From NCBI GenBank assembly GCA_041552055.1, contig JBFELO010000001.1:45625-109624 (forward strand): a stretch of DNA of 64,000 bases. The letters are read 5' to 3'. The stretch comes from JBFELO01 sp041552055 (GTDB lineage Bacteria > Acidobacteriota > Thermoanaerobaculia > Thermoanaerobaculales > Sulfomarinibacteraceae). A program made the translations under genes and the position numbers. Below are positions 9,616 through 18,474 of the stretch, piece after piece (position 1 is the stretch's first letter; each line of letters starts with the position of its first letter). The notes beneath the pieces are model-generated. The model saw only the letters and a program-made list of their open reading frames with translations, was not told where the DNA came from and made no database searches.

Positions 9616-9783
9616 GGATCCCTCCAGGGCGGCGAGGTGGCGCTAGCCTAGCACGGCGGCACGAGCGTCAAAGGGCCGCAGAGTCAACGGCAAGAGAGCG
9701 GGACGGCGCTGCCCAGACACATCGGCGCCTGACCTCGGGGCTGCTCGACTCTTTGGCTCTTGGAGTCTTCGCCAGTTCGACTG

Positions 9784-10368
9784 TTATCGTCGTCGCAGCT
9801 CGTACAGCACCTGCTTGGCGACCGCCTTGAGGGTCTCGAACACCCCCATTCCCTGGATGGCCACCGCCTCGAAGGTGGGCTCGCCCTTGAAGTTCAGGAT
9901 CCGATACATGTTGTCGACCGGCACCGCTGTCGGCAGGTCGCGCTTGTTGAACTGGAGCACGTACGGGATCGTCTTGAGATCGAAGCCGTTGTCCCGCAGG
10001 TTGTCCTCCAGGTTACGGAGGGACTCCACGTTGGCGTCCATGCGCGCCTCCTGGGAGTCCGCCACGAAGACCACACCGTCGACGCCTTTGAGGATCAGCT
10101 TGCGGCTCGCGTCGTAGAACACCTGACCGGGTACGGTGTAGAGGTGAAACCTGGTCTTGAATCCCCGGACCGAGCCGAGGTCGAGGGGCAGGAAGTCGAA
10201 GAACAGCGTCCGGTCGGTCTCCGTCGCCAGCGAGATCAGCTTCCCCTTCTGCTGCGGATTCGAGCGCTCGTAGATGTACTGCAGATTGGTCGTCTTGCCC
10301 CCGAGGCCGGGTCCGTAGAAGACGATCTTGACGTTGATCTCGCGGGCGGCGTAGTTGATGAAGCTCAT
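9784..10368 (-). CDS. mglA: MglA-type small GTPase
   Basis: Ras-like GTPase of the bacterial MglA family, which sets front-rear polarity and drives gliding or type IV pilus motility in Myxococcus. The 194 aa protein has P-loop GPGLGGKT (19-26), LFFDFLPLDLG in switch I, and NKRD for base recognition. Where Ras has DxxG it shows TVPGQ with Thr79, the known MglA-specific substitution. The ATG overlaps the mglB stop (ATGA). MglB-type roadblock proteins are the GTPase-activating partners, so the two genes form a functional pair. Whether the cell glides cannot be told from this window. Confidence 0.93.
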   Translation of the reverse strand: MSFINYAAREINVKIVFYGPGLGGKTTNLQYIYERSNPQQKGKLISLATETDRTLFFDFLPLDLGSVRGFKTRFHLYTVPGQVFYDASRKLILKGVDGVVFVADSQEARMDANVESLRNLEDNLRDNGFDLKTIPYVLQFNKRDLPTAVPVDNMYRILNFKGEPTFEAVAIQGMGVFETLKAVAKQVLYELRRR

Positions 10369-10850
10369 TCGGAAAACAGGGCGTCGATGTCTTCGTCGGT
10401 GATCTCGGCGAACGGCGATGCGGCCTCGACCGCTCCGGCCCGCTGGGCCTTGACCTCCATCTCGTTGAGAATCTCTTCAATCCCGGTCGACACCTTGCGC
10501 ACCCGGAGACGCACCAGCCCGAGCGAGGAGCGCTCGTCGAATATCACGACCAGGATCAACCGCTGTCCGACGATGGAGATGTGGATGTTGTCCTTGCGGC
10601 CCTCGTGGAACAGGATCGAGAACTCTTTCTCGCCGATCAGCTTGGCGAGGCCGTCGGTGGCCGCCACGTTGCCGGCGGTGAGCGAGGCCAGCGATGTGGT
10701 GTCAACCAGATCAATCTCGCCGGCGCCGGCGATCTGCTGGCCATTTTTATCCACTAAGAAGACAATCTTCGCGTTGGCATCGCTGCGGAGACGGTTGAGG
10801 AGCTGCGAGATGCGCTCGAATTCTTCTTGATACATCACCAGGCTCGAGTT
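10365..10850 (-). CDS. mglB: MglB-type roadblock/LC7 protein
   Basis: GTPase-activating partner of MglA with a roadblock/LC7 fold, 161 aa from GTG 10850. This start gives VNSSLVMYQEEFERI, matching the N-terminus of Myxococcus MglB. An earlier in-frame GTG (10889) falls within a few bases of the predicted -10 element and is unlikely to be translated. The body (NAKIVFLVDKNGQQIAGAG, DTTSLASLTAGNVAA, ILVVIFDERSSLGLVRLR) and the C-terminal ITDEDIDALFSE are close to the Myxococcus protein as I recall it. It precedes mglA with a four-base overlap. Confidence 0.92.
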   Translation of the reverse strand, partial: NSSLVMYQEEFERISQLLNRLRSDANAKIVFLVDKNGQQIAGAGEIDLVDTTSLASLTAGNVAATDGLAKLIGEKEFSILFHEGRKDNIHISIVGQRLILVVIFDERSSLGLVRLRVRKVSTGIEEILNEMEVKAQRAGAVEAASPFAEITDEDIDALFSE

Positions 10851-10879
10851 CACGGCTGAAAAGCCCCCCGTAAATTCAA

Positions 10880-10908
10880 TTTTTACCACACTTGTCTCAC
10901 CCAGGCAA
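10880..10908 (-). promoter_or_regulatory. Putative sigma70-type promoter of mglB-mglA
   Basis: On the minus strand TTGCCT (10903-10908) and TAAAAA (10880-10885) are separated by exactly 17 bases, each matching four of six consensus positions. This would start transcription near 10873, upstream of the GTG chosen for mglB, and allow mglBA to be expressed apart from dnaX-recR. Confidence 0.45.
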
Positions 10909-10960
10909 GACGCCGCCGGGGTTGTCGGCGAGCCCCGTCACAGCGCTCGCGACGTGCCCG

Positions 10961-11560
10961 TCACACCCTGCGTCGGAGCAGGAGCGCCTGGGCCAACGTC
11001 AGCTGATCGACCGCTGCCAGCTCCCCCCCCACGGGAATCCCCGACGCCGGTCGACTGACCTCTACCCCCAGCGGCCGCAGCCGCCGCATGAGGTAGAGCG
11101 CCGTGGTCTCCCCCTCGACCGTCGGATCGGTGGCAACGATCACCTCCTTCACCTCGCCGCCCCGGCAGCGCTGCTCGAGCCGATCGATAGTGAGATCCTC
11201 CGGGCCGACGCCGTGCAGCGGCGACAGATGACCCAAGAGCGCGTGGTAGAGACCGCGGTACTCGCGGGTCGCCTCCACCGACCAGGCGGTGGTGGGATCC
11301 TCCACGACCAGCAATAGGCTGCGGTCGCGGCCCGGATCCGAACACACCGGACACGGGTCGTCCTCGGTCAACAGCGAGCAGAGGGAGCACAGGCGGACTT
11401 CGTTCCGCAGGCTCGTCAACGCCTCCGCCAGTCCGTGCACCTCCGAGGGGTCCACGGTCAGCAGGTGCTCCACGAGCACGCGTGCGGTACGAGGACCGAC
11501 GCCGGGCAGGCGCTCGAGGTGACTGATCAGCGCACGCACCGAGGTTGGCCTCAGCTCCAT
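10961..11560 (-). CDS. recR: Recombination mediator RecR
   Basis: RecFOR-pathway protein that helps load RecA at gaps (199 aa). It shows the helix-hairpin-helix LERLPGVGPRTA, a four-cysteine zinc site (C58, C61, C70, C73) and a Toprim domain (LLVVEDPTTA ... ATDPTVEGE). The ATG overlaps the dnaX stop by one base (TGATG), the classic dnaX-recR arrangement. Confidence 0.97.
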   Translation of the reverse strand: MELRPTSVRALISHLERLPGVGPRTARVLVEHLLTVDPSEVHGLAEALTSLRNEVRLCSLCSLLTEDDPCPVCSDPGRDRSLLLVVEDPTTAWSVEATREYRGLYHALLGHLSPLHGVGPEDLTIDRLEQRCRGGEVKEVIVATDPTVEGETTALYLMRRLRPLGVEVSRPASGIPVGGELAAVDQLTLAQALLLRRRV

Positions 11561-13128
11561 CAGTCGGCTCCACGGTCGTCGCGCACCGCCACGACCTCAC
11601 CGCCCAGCACGCGCAGCGCCAGCTGCAGCTGGGGGTCATCGCCGGCTTCACCCTCGAGGTCGGTGCCGGACCCGCCCTCGGCCTCCGGGCCGGCGACCTC
11701 GATGGACACGTCGTGTGACGGGCTGAAGATCGTTCGACAGGCAGCCGTGATCGCCTCCCACGCCTCCGTGCGAACGTACTGTGCGAGCGGCTCGGCGTCG
11801 TGGCCGAAGCGCAGAATGACGGTCGAAGCGTCGACCGTCACCCGGGCACTCTCCACCGCGCTCGCGAGGCGCGGCTGATCGCGCCACAGCGCGCGGGTGA
11901 GCCGATCGCCCGGAGCCGATCCCTGCTCGCCGGCGGCACCACCACCCCTGTCGGGCGGCGCCTGCGCCGACCCGGGCGAGGGGGTCGAGGTCTCCGGCGG
12001 CCTCACCGGCGCGTCCCCCGCCAGCAGCCGCTCCACCCGCTGAACCGTCGGCCAGCGCGTGAGGCGAAGCGCCGCCACTTCGACCGCCAGCTCGCGGTTG
12101 CTGGACTCGCGCATCAGCGACTCCTGCTCGAGCCAGAGGCCCAACATGCGGCCGAGCGCGTCGGCGCCGAGCCGCTCGGCGAGCGGGCGTACGACCGCGC
12201 GTTGGTCATCGGTGAGCGTGGTCTCCAGCTCGACGTCGATGGCGAGGTGGACCAGGGTGCGCAACACCCGACCGGTCTCCTGGTAGAGCACGGTCGCGTC
12301 GTGGCCCTCACGCAGCTCGTTGCGCAGGATCTCGAGTCCACGGGCGGCGTCCCCACCCGCGAGCGCCTCCACCAGGCCGACCATGACCTCGAAGCGGGGA
12401 ACCCCGAGCACCGTGGCCACAGCCAGGTCGTCGATCTCATCCCCGGAGAACGCGCGCAGCTGATCGAGCAGAGACAGCGCGTCACGCACGCTGCCCTCGG
12501 CGGTGCGCGCGATGACCTCGGCCGCTCCGGAGCTGATTACGAAGTCCTCCTGCTCGGCGATTCCGACGAGATGTTGGCGAATCTGCTCCGAACCCACCGG
12601 TCGAAACTCGAGCTGCTGACAGCGTGACAGGATGGTCGCCGGCACCTTGTGACGTTCTGTGGTGGCGAGCACGAACAGGATGTGCGGCGGTGGCTCCTCG
12701 AGGCTCTTGAGCAGCGCGTTGAACGCCTCGCGCGTCAGCATGTGCACCTCATCCACGATGATCACCCGGTACCGGTCCCGCGACGGCCGGTACCGGAGCA
12801 GCTCGCGCAGCTCACGGACGTCGTCGATACCCCGGTTCGAGGCCCCGTCGAGCTCGACCATGTCGAGGCTTGATCCGGCCGCGATCTCGTGGCACGACAC
12901 GCACTCGTCGCAGGGGTCGGCGGTCGGCCCCTGGACGCAGTTCACCGCCTTGGCCAGCAGGCGCGCGACCGTGGTCTTGCCGACGCCCCGCAGACCCGAG
13001 AACAGGTAGGCGTGACCGACGGTGCCGCCCTCCAGGGCGTTTCGCAGCGTTTGCACCACGGCCTCCTGCCCGAGCAGGTCGTCGAACCGCTGCGGCCGCC
13101 AGGTGCGGGCCAGGACCTGATAGGTCAT
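11560..13128 (-). CDS. dnaX: DNA polymerase III gamma/tau subunit
   Basis: Clamp-loader ATPase of the replisome, 522 aa. Motifs: Walker A GLRGVGKT (45-52), zinc module C64, C73, C76, C79, Walker B VIIVDEVHML, and sensor region ATTERHKVPATILSRCQ. The C-terminal third contains a Pro/Gly/Ser-rich linker and a short domain; it is less conserved, as usual for tau. There is no recognisable slippery A-tract for a gamma frameshift in this GC-rich gene. Confidence 0.97.
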   Translation of the reverse strand: MTYQVLARTWRPQRFDDLLGQEAVVQTLRNALEGGTVGHAYLFSGLRGVGKTTVARLLAKAVNCVQGPTADPCDECVSCHEIAAGSSLDMVELDGASNRGIDDVRELRELLRYRPSRDRYRVIIVDEVHMLTREAFNALLKSLEEPPPHILFVLATTERHKVPATILSRCQQLEFRPVGSEQIRQHLVGIAEQEDFVISSGAAEVIARTAEGSVRDALSLLDQLRAFSGDEIDDLAVATVLGVPRFEVMVGLVEALAGGDAARGLEILRNELREGHDATVLYQETGRVLRTLVHLAIDVELETTLTDDQRAVVRPLAERLGADALGRMLGLWLEQESLMRESSNRELAVEVAALRLTRWPTVQRVERLLAGDAPVRPPETSTPSPGSAQAPPDRGGGAAGEQGSAPGDRLTRALWRDQPRLASAVESARVTVDASTVILRFGHDAEPLAQYVRTEAWEAITAACRTIFSPSHDVSIEVAGPEAEGGSGTDLEGEAGDDPQLQLALRVLGGEVVAVRDDRGAD

Positions 13129-13166
13129 CTGTGCATCTTAACCCGCACCTCTCCATGGGTGACCAT

Positions 13167-13246
13167 CCGTCTCCGTTTTCGTCTCCGTCTCCGTAGCCGA
13201 ACTCTGACTCGATCTCGTGAGGCGATGCGGGCACGGAGACATATAC
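13167..13246. repeat. Hairpin repeat element with hexanucleotide tail
   Basis: In the divergent spacer between dnaX and the first secreted-protein gene, a run of CCGTCTCCGT-like hexamers (13167-13198) is followed by about 30 bases of loop and then the inverted arm GCACGGAGAC. GTCTCCGTAGCCG pairs with CGGGCACGGAGAC over 12 of 13 positions. Related elements are at 18383-18450 and 27491-27565. Confidence 0.6.
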
Positions 13247-13337
13247 CGACACTCTTCCCTCGTCACGTGAGCAGGCCGGGTCCGGGCTCGTGCCGACCCC
13301 ATCCGTCCCGCGAAATTCCTGCTACCCTTTTCCGGTG

Positions 13338-14504
13338 ATGACCTCTGCCCGAATCCGACACCGGCTGCGGCCGCTCGGCATCGCAGCCCTGGTGTGGCTC
13401 GCCGTCGCGACCCGCGCGACGGCGCTCGCCCCGAGCACCGAGCTCCTGGTGCCCGCCGCCGCCCGCACCGGACCCTGGATCACCGACCTCTACCTGCTCA
13501 ACCTCGGCGAGAACGCCAACGAGGTCACCGTCGAGTGGCTGGTGCGCGGCCAACCGAACCCCGAGCCGACGGCGATCACGCTGTCTCTGTCCGGCAACGA
13601 GTCCCGGGTTCTCGAGGACGTCATCCGAACCGGTTTCGGCCTCGACCGAGGCCGCGGCGCGTTCCGGATCTCGTCCTCGGCCGACGTCGTGGCGACGTGC
13701 CGGATCTACGCCACCGAGGATGACGGCACCTACGGGCAGGGCTTCGAGGCCGTCCCGACCGACGCCGCGACCGTGGCCGGCACCTCCACTCACGTGCTCG
13801 GCCTGAGCTTCTCCGACGACTTCCGCGCCAATGTGTACGCTGTGGCCGGCGTCGACGGCGCCGCTGTCCGGCTGCAGCTGATCGACCCGGCCGGGTCGCC
13901 ACTCGCCGAGGCCGACCTCGTGCTCGGCGCGTTCGAGCCATACCTCGAGCCGCTGACGACGGTGTTTCCCATCGCAGCCGTCGAACGGGCCACCCTGCTG
14001 GTCCACGTCTCTGGGGGCAGCGTCGTGGTGGGAGCATCGAAGATCGACAACCTCTCCTCCGATCCGACAACCCTGACCAGCTGGATTCCGGGCGCCGGCG
14101 ATCCGCTGGCGGCCGGCAGCTATTTCGGAGTCGTGGCTGCGACAGACACCGCCGCGAACGGTGGCTTGACGCTGCTCCTCGACGGCGACGCCAACGTGGT
14201 CGGAATCGAGTTCTCCTACCCCGCCGAATCGTGCTCCGCATTGCTCACCGCCGGCCAAGATCTGTCCGAGGAGCCGCTGTCGCTGGCCGAGCTGGCCGCG
14301 GGATACACCTTCGTCACGTCCTACCCGGGGGGAGGCACGATGGAGTGGTCGCTCCAGCTCGAGCTGCAGACGGCCGGGACCACCCTTGCCGGCTCGCTGG
14401 CCGCGACCGGCTCGAGCTGGGGCGGCGAGTTCGAGACCTGTAACGGTGACCAAGGCCCGCTCGCGGTCGCGCTCGGCTCCAGGCAGTCCTCGGCGCGGGA
14501 ATGA
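13338..14504 (+). CDS. Secreted protein of unknown function (paralogue 1)
   Basis: A 388 aa exported protein. ATG 13338 gives a classical signal peptide (RIRHRLRP, then a hydrophobic core, cleavage near ATA-LAP). An upstream in-frame ATG (13290) would bury the signal in a 16-residue tail. The mature part opens with STELLVPAAARTGPWITDLYLLN, continues with beta-rich repeats, and ends with two Cys-containing segments. It aligns over its full length with the next gene (ELLVPAA/DILVPAA, FGQGFE/YGQGFE, VVVGASKIDN/AVIGASKVDD). It is an envelope or extracellular beta-rich protein; no enzymatic motif is visible. No strong ribosome binding site is seen. Confidence 0.75.
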   Translation: MTSARIRHRLRPLGIAALVWLAVATRATALAPSTELLVPAAARTGPWITDLYLLNLGENANEVTVEWLVRGQPNPEPTAITLSLSGNESRVLEDVIRTGFGLDRGRGAFRISSSADVVATCRIYATEDDGTYGQGFEAVPTDAATVAGTSTHVLGLSFSDDFRANVYAVAGVDGAAVRLQLIDPAGSPLAEADLVLGAFEPYLEPLTTVFPIAAVERATLLVHVSGGSVVVGASKIDNLSSDPTTLTSWIPGAGDPLAAGSYFGVVAATDTAANGGLTLLLDGDANVVGIEFSYPAESCSALLTAGQDLSEEPLSLAELAAGYTFVTSYPGGGTMEWSLQLELQTAGTTLAGSLAATGSSWGGEFETCNGDQGPLAVALGSRQSSARE

Positions 14505-14640
14505 ACACGCCGGCGGCAACCTTGTCCGTGACGCGAGCGTACTTCGTGGGACTGCTGCGACCTCAGTCACCCCGAGTTTGCGCCGCGACGTGCTACGTTC
14601 TTCGCCGACAAAAATCGCTATACGAGTGAGGAGGACCCCC

Positions 14641-15804
14641 ATGCGACGTTTCATCTCGATCGCCACCGCCCTGATCATTCTGGCCTCGGTGCCGGCGCTC
14701 GCCCTCAACTCCGGCACCGATATCCTGGTTCCGGCGGCCGGCCGGGGCGACCCCTGGCGGACCGATCTGTACGTGATGAATCCGGGGTCCGCGACGGTCG
14801 CGGTCACCGTGTCGTGGCTGGTGCGCGACCGGGCCAACCCGAGCCCGGCCTCGTTCACCTTCAGCGTGGGACCCGGCCAAACCGAGATCTTCGAAGACAT
14901 CATCCTCGAGGAGTTCGGCTTCGCCAGCGGCGGCAACGCCAACGGAGCGTTCCGGGTAGTCGCCGACGGCGACGTCGTCGTCAATACGCGGATCTACTCC
15001 GACGACGGTAGCCAGACCTTCGGTCAGGGCTTCGAGGGCGTCCCCACATGGGCGGCGACCGGCGCCGGCCAATCGACGGAGGTGGTCGGCCTCACCCAGG
15101 GTTTCGGATTCCGCACCAACGTTTACGCGACCGCCGGGCCCGACGGTGCTTCGATCGACTTCACCCTGGTCGCACCCGGGGGCAGCACGATCGCCTCGGC
15201 CACCCTCGGCCTGGACAGCTACGAGCCTTACCTGCAGCGCATCACCCGACTGTTCTCCGGGCTCGCCGACTTCGACAACGCCAGCCTGCGCGCCGAGGTC
15301 ACAGCCGGCCTGGCGGTGATCGGCGCCTCGAAGGTGGACGACGCCTCGACCGATCCCACGACCCTCGAGTCGGCGGCCTCTGGCGGCACCACCGGTTCGG
15401 TGGACGGCAGCTACCAGTTCGTGCTCTACGAAGAGAGTACCTTCCCGGGCGGCGGCGGCGGCACCCTGGCGATCACCGACGGGTGGGTCACCTTCATCAA
15501 CGGCAGTTACTTCAACTTCGACAACGACGACGACGGCGACGGCGAGCCCGACTGCCTGTGGGTCTTCCCCTGGGGCCAGGACTTCGACACCGCACCGGTG
15601 GAGGACTTCGCCGACGGCTACACCTACCAGGACACGTTCTCGGACACTCCCGGTGTCATGGAGTGGACCGTGCAGTTCACCGTCGACAACAACATGGCGC
15701 TCGAGGGCACCATGACCGCGGTCGGTTCGGGATTCGCGGCGCCCGACACCGCCTGCAACGGCGACTTCCCGCCGCTCGACTTCAGGGCGGGCAAGGCGAA
15801 CTGA
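14641..15804 (+). CDS. Secreted protein of unknown function (paralogue 2)
   Basis: A 387 aa exported protein with a clear signal peptide (MRRFISIATALIILASVPALA) and GGAGG upstream of ATG 14641; earlier in-frame starts overlap the previous gene and are rejected. The mature part is paralogous to the preceding gene throughout. It differs by an Asp/Gly-rich segment (NFDNDDDGDGEPDC) resembling calcium-binding DxDxDG loops, which paralogue 1 lacks. Function unknown; a surface or secreted beta-sandwich-like protein is the best reading. Confidence 0.8.
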   Translation: MRRFISIATALIILASVPALALNSGTDILVPAAGRGDPWRTDLYVMNPGSATVAVTVSWLVRDRANPSPASFTFSVGPGQTEIFEDIILEEFGFASGGNANGAFRVVADGDVVVNTRIYSDDGSQTFGQGFEGVPTWAATGAGQSTEVVGLTQGFGFRTNVYATAGPDGASIDFTLVAPGGSTIASATLGLDSYEPYLQRITRLFSGLADFDNASLRAEVTAGLAVIGASKVDDASTDPTTLESAASGGTTGSVDGSYQFVLYEESTFPGGGGGTLAITDGWVTFINGSYFNFDNDDDGDGEPDCLWVFPWGQDFDTAPVEDFADGYTYQDTFSDTPGVMEWTVQFTVDNNMALEGTMTAVGSGFAAPDTACNGDFPPLDFRAGKAN

Positions 15805-15821
15805 CGACGACGCCTCCTGTG

Positions 15822-17147
15822 TCAGTCACCGATTGACGGCCGCCCGTTCGGGCGGCCGTCATCGTCCTCGCGCCCGGCTTCACCGCTCGCCACGAGGGCA
15901 CGCGCCCACAGCACCGGCCCCACCAGCTGATTGATGACCACCGCCGCCACCACCACCGTCGCCAGCCGTTCGCCGATACCTTCGAGTTCGCGACCGATGC
16001 GCGCGGCGAGACCCAACGACAAGCCGGCCTGGGCAACAAACCCTTGCCACGCCCACTGCACGACCGATGGACCCGCACCGGCGACCCGCGCCGGCAGTCG
16101 CGTCAGCAGCCACACCGCGGCCAGCCGCACGGCCACGTACAGTGCGGCGGGGAGCCAGACCACCGTGAACACCCCGAGGTCGAGGTCGGCGCCGACCAGC
16201 GCGAAGAACACGACGTAGATCGGCCCGGCCGACCGCTCGAGCGCATCCAGAAACGCCGCCGAAGAGCGGCCGAAGATATTTCGCACCGCGAACCCCACCG
16301 CCACGCACACCAGCAGGTGCTCCACCGGCGCCGCCCGCCCGAGCTCGAACGACACCAGGGCCAGCGCGAGCACCGCCAGCTCGAGGTGGCGGCCGACCTT
16401 GCCCAGGTAAATACCGAACACCAGCCCCAGACCGCAGCCGACCACGAGCGAGAGGATGATCTCGATCCCGACGGCTCGTACGAGCGACAGATCGAGCGGT
16501 TCGTCGCCGAGGGCCGCACGCCCCGCAGCGTAGACCCACGCGAAGAGCAGCAACACCAACACGTCCTTCAGCACCGTCACGCCGAGCACGGTCTCGGTCA
16601 GCTCGCCGCGGGCCCGCATCTCGGTGATGACTGCAATCGTGGTCGACGGTGACACCGCTACCGCGATCACACCCAACAGCGTGGCCACGGCAACTGCCTC
16701 GGCCGCCGTCAGCGGTCCCAGAAACGGCACCGCCGCCAGTCCGAGCCACGTCGCGCCCGCCACCACGAGCCAGATGCCCAGCACGTGCCCGAGGGTGATC
16801 GCGGCCAGCGGCCGCGCACGATCGCGGATTTTGCGCCACCGGAGCTGGGCCCCCGCGGTGAGCGCGATCAGGCCGAGCGCCAACTCCTGGAAGAGGTGCA
16901 GGAACCGGGCATCGTCGGCGGTCTCGAGCCCGAGCGCGTATGGACCCGCCAGCAGTCCGAGGACCAGGTAACCGGTGATCCTCGGCAGCCGCCACCGCGC
17001 GGCGAGCTCACCGGACAGCACGCCGCCGATGATCAGGCAGCTGAGGCTGATCAGCGCCGACCCTGCCCGATCCTCGACCACGCCCACGCCGAGCGCGCGA
17101 GCCGTCCAGCTCGTCGCGGCGAGCACAGCGAACAGGAACCACCTCAT
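15822..17147 (-). CDS. CPA2-type cation:proton antiporter
   Basis: Polytopic inner-membrane protein, 441 aa from ATG 17147, with about 12 hydrophobic segments of the Na+/H+ exchanger (KefB/CPA2) type. The first half contains PRITGYLVLGLLAGPYALGL, and the discontinuous-helix region has AVAVSPSTTIAVITEM followed by VTVLKDVLVLLL. The Asp in KDV occupies the place of the ion-binding acidic residue of this family. No TrkA_N or other cytoplasmic regulatory domain is attached. The ATG overlaps the stop of the upstream antiporter gene (ATGA). Likely moves Na+ or K+ against protons; the ion is not determinable. Confidence 0.88.
   Translation of the reverse strand: MRWFLFAVLAATSWTARALGVGVVEDRAGSALISLSCLIIGGVLSGELAARWRLPRITGYLVLGLLAGPYALGLETADDARFLHLFQELALGLIALTAGAQLRWRKIRDRARPLAAITLGHVLGIWLVVAGATWLGLAAVPFLGPLTAAEAVAVATLLGVIAVAVSPSTTIAVITEMRARGELTETVLGVTVLKDVLVLLLFAWVYAAGRAALGDEPLDLSLVRAVGIEIILSLVVGCGLGLVFGIYLGKVGRHLELAVLALALVSFELGRAAPVEHLLVCVAVGFAVRNIFGRSSAAFLDALERSAGPIYVVFFALVGADLDLGVFTVVWLPAALYVAVRLAAVWLLTRLPARVAGAGPSVVQWAWQGFVAQAGLSLGLAARIGRELEGIGERLATVVVAAVVINQLVGPVLWARALVASGEAGREDDDGRPNGRPSIGD
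15835..15860. terminator. Perfect 12-bp hairpin between convergent genes
   Basis: GACGGCCGCCCG, a two-base loop, then CGGGCGGCCGTC: a perfect inverted repeat lying over the last codons of the minus-strand antiporter gene and 30 bases beyond the stop of the plus-strand secreted-protein gene. No T-tract follows on either strand, so intrinsic termination is uncertain. Confidence 0.4.
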
Positions 17148-18319
17148 CCGGCCGTCCCGCCCCGAGGCCGGACCAGGTGCCGACCCATCCACCAACGTCC
17201 CACGAGTTGGTGTATCACCATCGCCGCCACCACAGCTTCGAGAACCCCTTCGCTGCCCGTCGAGAAACCGACCAACGCGACCAACAGCCCGAGTGCCAGC
17301 TCGCCCTGCGGCAGGAGCCCGAGACCGAGCCCTGGCACCTTAACCGGCACACCGTGACGGCCCGCCCGGGCCGCCAGCACGCGACCCCCGATCAGGGCTC
17401 CCAGAACCCTCCCAACGACGATGACGGCGAAGATCTGCCACGAAAAGGCCACGCCGCTCCACGCCGCCCCGACCAACACCAGCAGTGCGATGACGAGCGG
17501 CCGTTCGAGCGAGTGTGCGACGCGCAGGATCCGGTGGGGAAATTCGGCTCGGTTGATCAGGATCGCGCCGGAACAGGTTGCGGCGGGCAGTGCACTGACG
17601 CCGAGCAGCGCGGTCGCGCCGGCCAATCCCACCATGGTGCCGATAAGGAGGGTCACGATCTCCACCGGCTCTCGAACACCTCGCACGAGCACCAGGGACA
17701 GGTACCCGACCACGATGCCGATGCCCACCAGGTAGAGCAACAGCTGCCACTGCGACAGACCGTGGGCCACCTCGGACAACGGGCTGGCCCATACGGATGC
17801 GACACCGAAACCCGCCACCGCGGGCAGGCCGGCGAAGGCACCCACCAGCTTGAGCAGGCGGAACGCGGAGCGGTCGGCAGGCACCCGACCGCGCGCCACA
17901 CCTTCGAGCGTGCTCGGGGCCGGCGCCATGGCGACCGCCGCCAGGGAGAGCGCCAGCCACGGCCGCAGGCCAAGCAGAAAGCCACACAGTGCCACTGAGG
18001 ATCCGATGAGCAGTGGCACCAGCCAGCCCACCCGACGGTGCCACGGCCGCAGGTGGCGGAGCACGCGGAGCTCGATCTGTAACCCGAACACGAGTCCGAT
18101 CCACGCCAGACCGAGCAGTACCACGACCCGCAACGTCACTAGAACGTCGGCCGGAAACAGGCCGAACGCGCGATCGCCAAGGGCAAAGCCGACGGCCAGG
18201 AACGACAACCCCTCCATCGCCGGGGCCCGCAGTCCCCGTCGTGCGAGAGCGGCCCGCAACTCGGTACCGAGCAGGGCGAAGGCGACCAGCACCAGGAACG
18301 CCACTGTTCCGCGCAGCAT
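17144..18319 (-). CDS. Antiporter-like membrane protein lacking the acidic site
   Basis: Polytopic membrane protein, 391 aa from ATG 18319 (upstream frame is low-complexity repeat translation and is rejected). It is a distant paralogue of the next gene: both end in VVAA(M/V)VI(H/N)QLVG, and both have a sodium/hydrogen-exchanger layout. In the region where the partner has SPST...VLKDVL this protein has APAPSTLEGVAR...RLLKLVGAF, so the conserved acidic residue is missing. It may be a regulatory or heteromeric partner, or use another site. The four-base overlap with the downstream antiporter suggests the two are made together. Confidence 0.82.
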   Translation of the reverse strand: MLRGTVAFLVLVAFALLGTELRAALARRGLRAPAMEGLSFLAVGFALGDRAFGLFPADVLVTLRVVVLLGLAWIGLVFGLQIELRVLRHLRPWHRRVGWLVPLLIGSSVALCGFLLGLRPWLALSLAAVAMAPAPSTLEGVARGRVPADRSAFRLLKLVGAFAGLPAVAGFGVASVWASPLSEVAHGLSQWQLLLYLVGIGIVVGYLSLVLVRGVREPVEIVTLLIGTMVGLAGATALLGVSALPAATCSGAILINRAEFPHRILRVAHSLERPLVIALLVLVGAAWSGVAFSWQIFAVIVVGRVLGALIGGRVLAARAGRHGVPVKVPGLGLGLLPQGELALGLLVALVGFSTGSEGVLEAVVAAMVIHQLVGRWWMGRHLVRPRGGTAG

Positions 18320-18382
18320 GGTCCCAGTGTACCGGGGGCTGGCTGACGTGCCCCCCGCCCGCTCATGTGACTCGGTGGAGTA

Positions 18383-18450
18383 CCCGTCTCCGTATCCGTC
18401 TCCGTGCCCGATGCGGCAACGTTCGGACCGGATACGGAGACGAATACGGC
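18383..18450. repeat. Hairpin repeat element
   Basis: CCGTATCCGTCTCCGT (arm 1) pairs with ACGGAGACGAATACGG (arm 2) over 15 of 16 positions, with a loop of about 30 bases that contains GTGCCCGATGCGGCAACG. Best preserved of three similar elements in the window. Confidence 0.65.
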
Positions 18451-18474
18451 CGTCAGCTCGGCTTTCGCCCCTCT

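Noticed and set aside
12400..12560. Programmed frameshift site for a dnaX gamma product
   Set aside because: No A-rich slippery heptamer or following stem is visible in the GC-rich sequence.
13263..14984. 573-codon minus-strand frame opposite the secreted-protein genes
   Set aside because: No motif and no plausible start; the plus-strand proteins have signal peptides and are mutually homologous.
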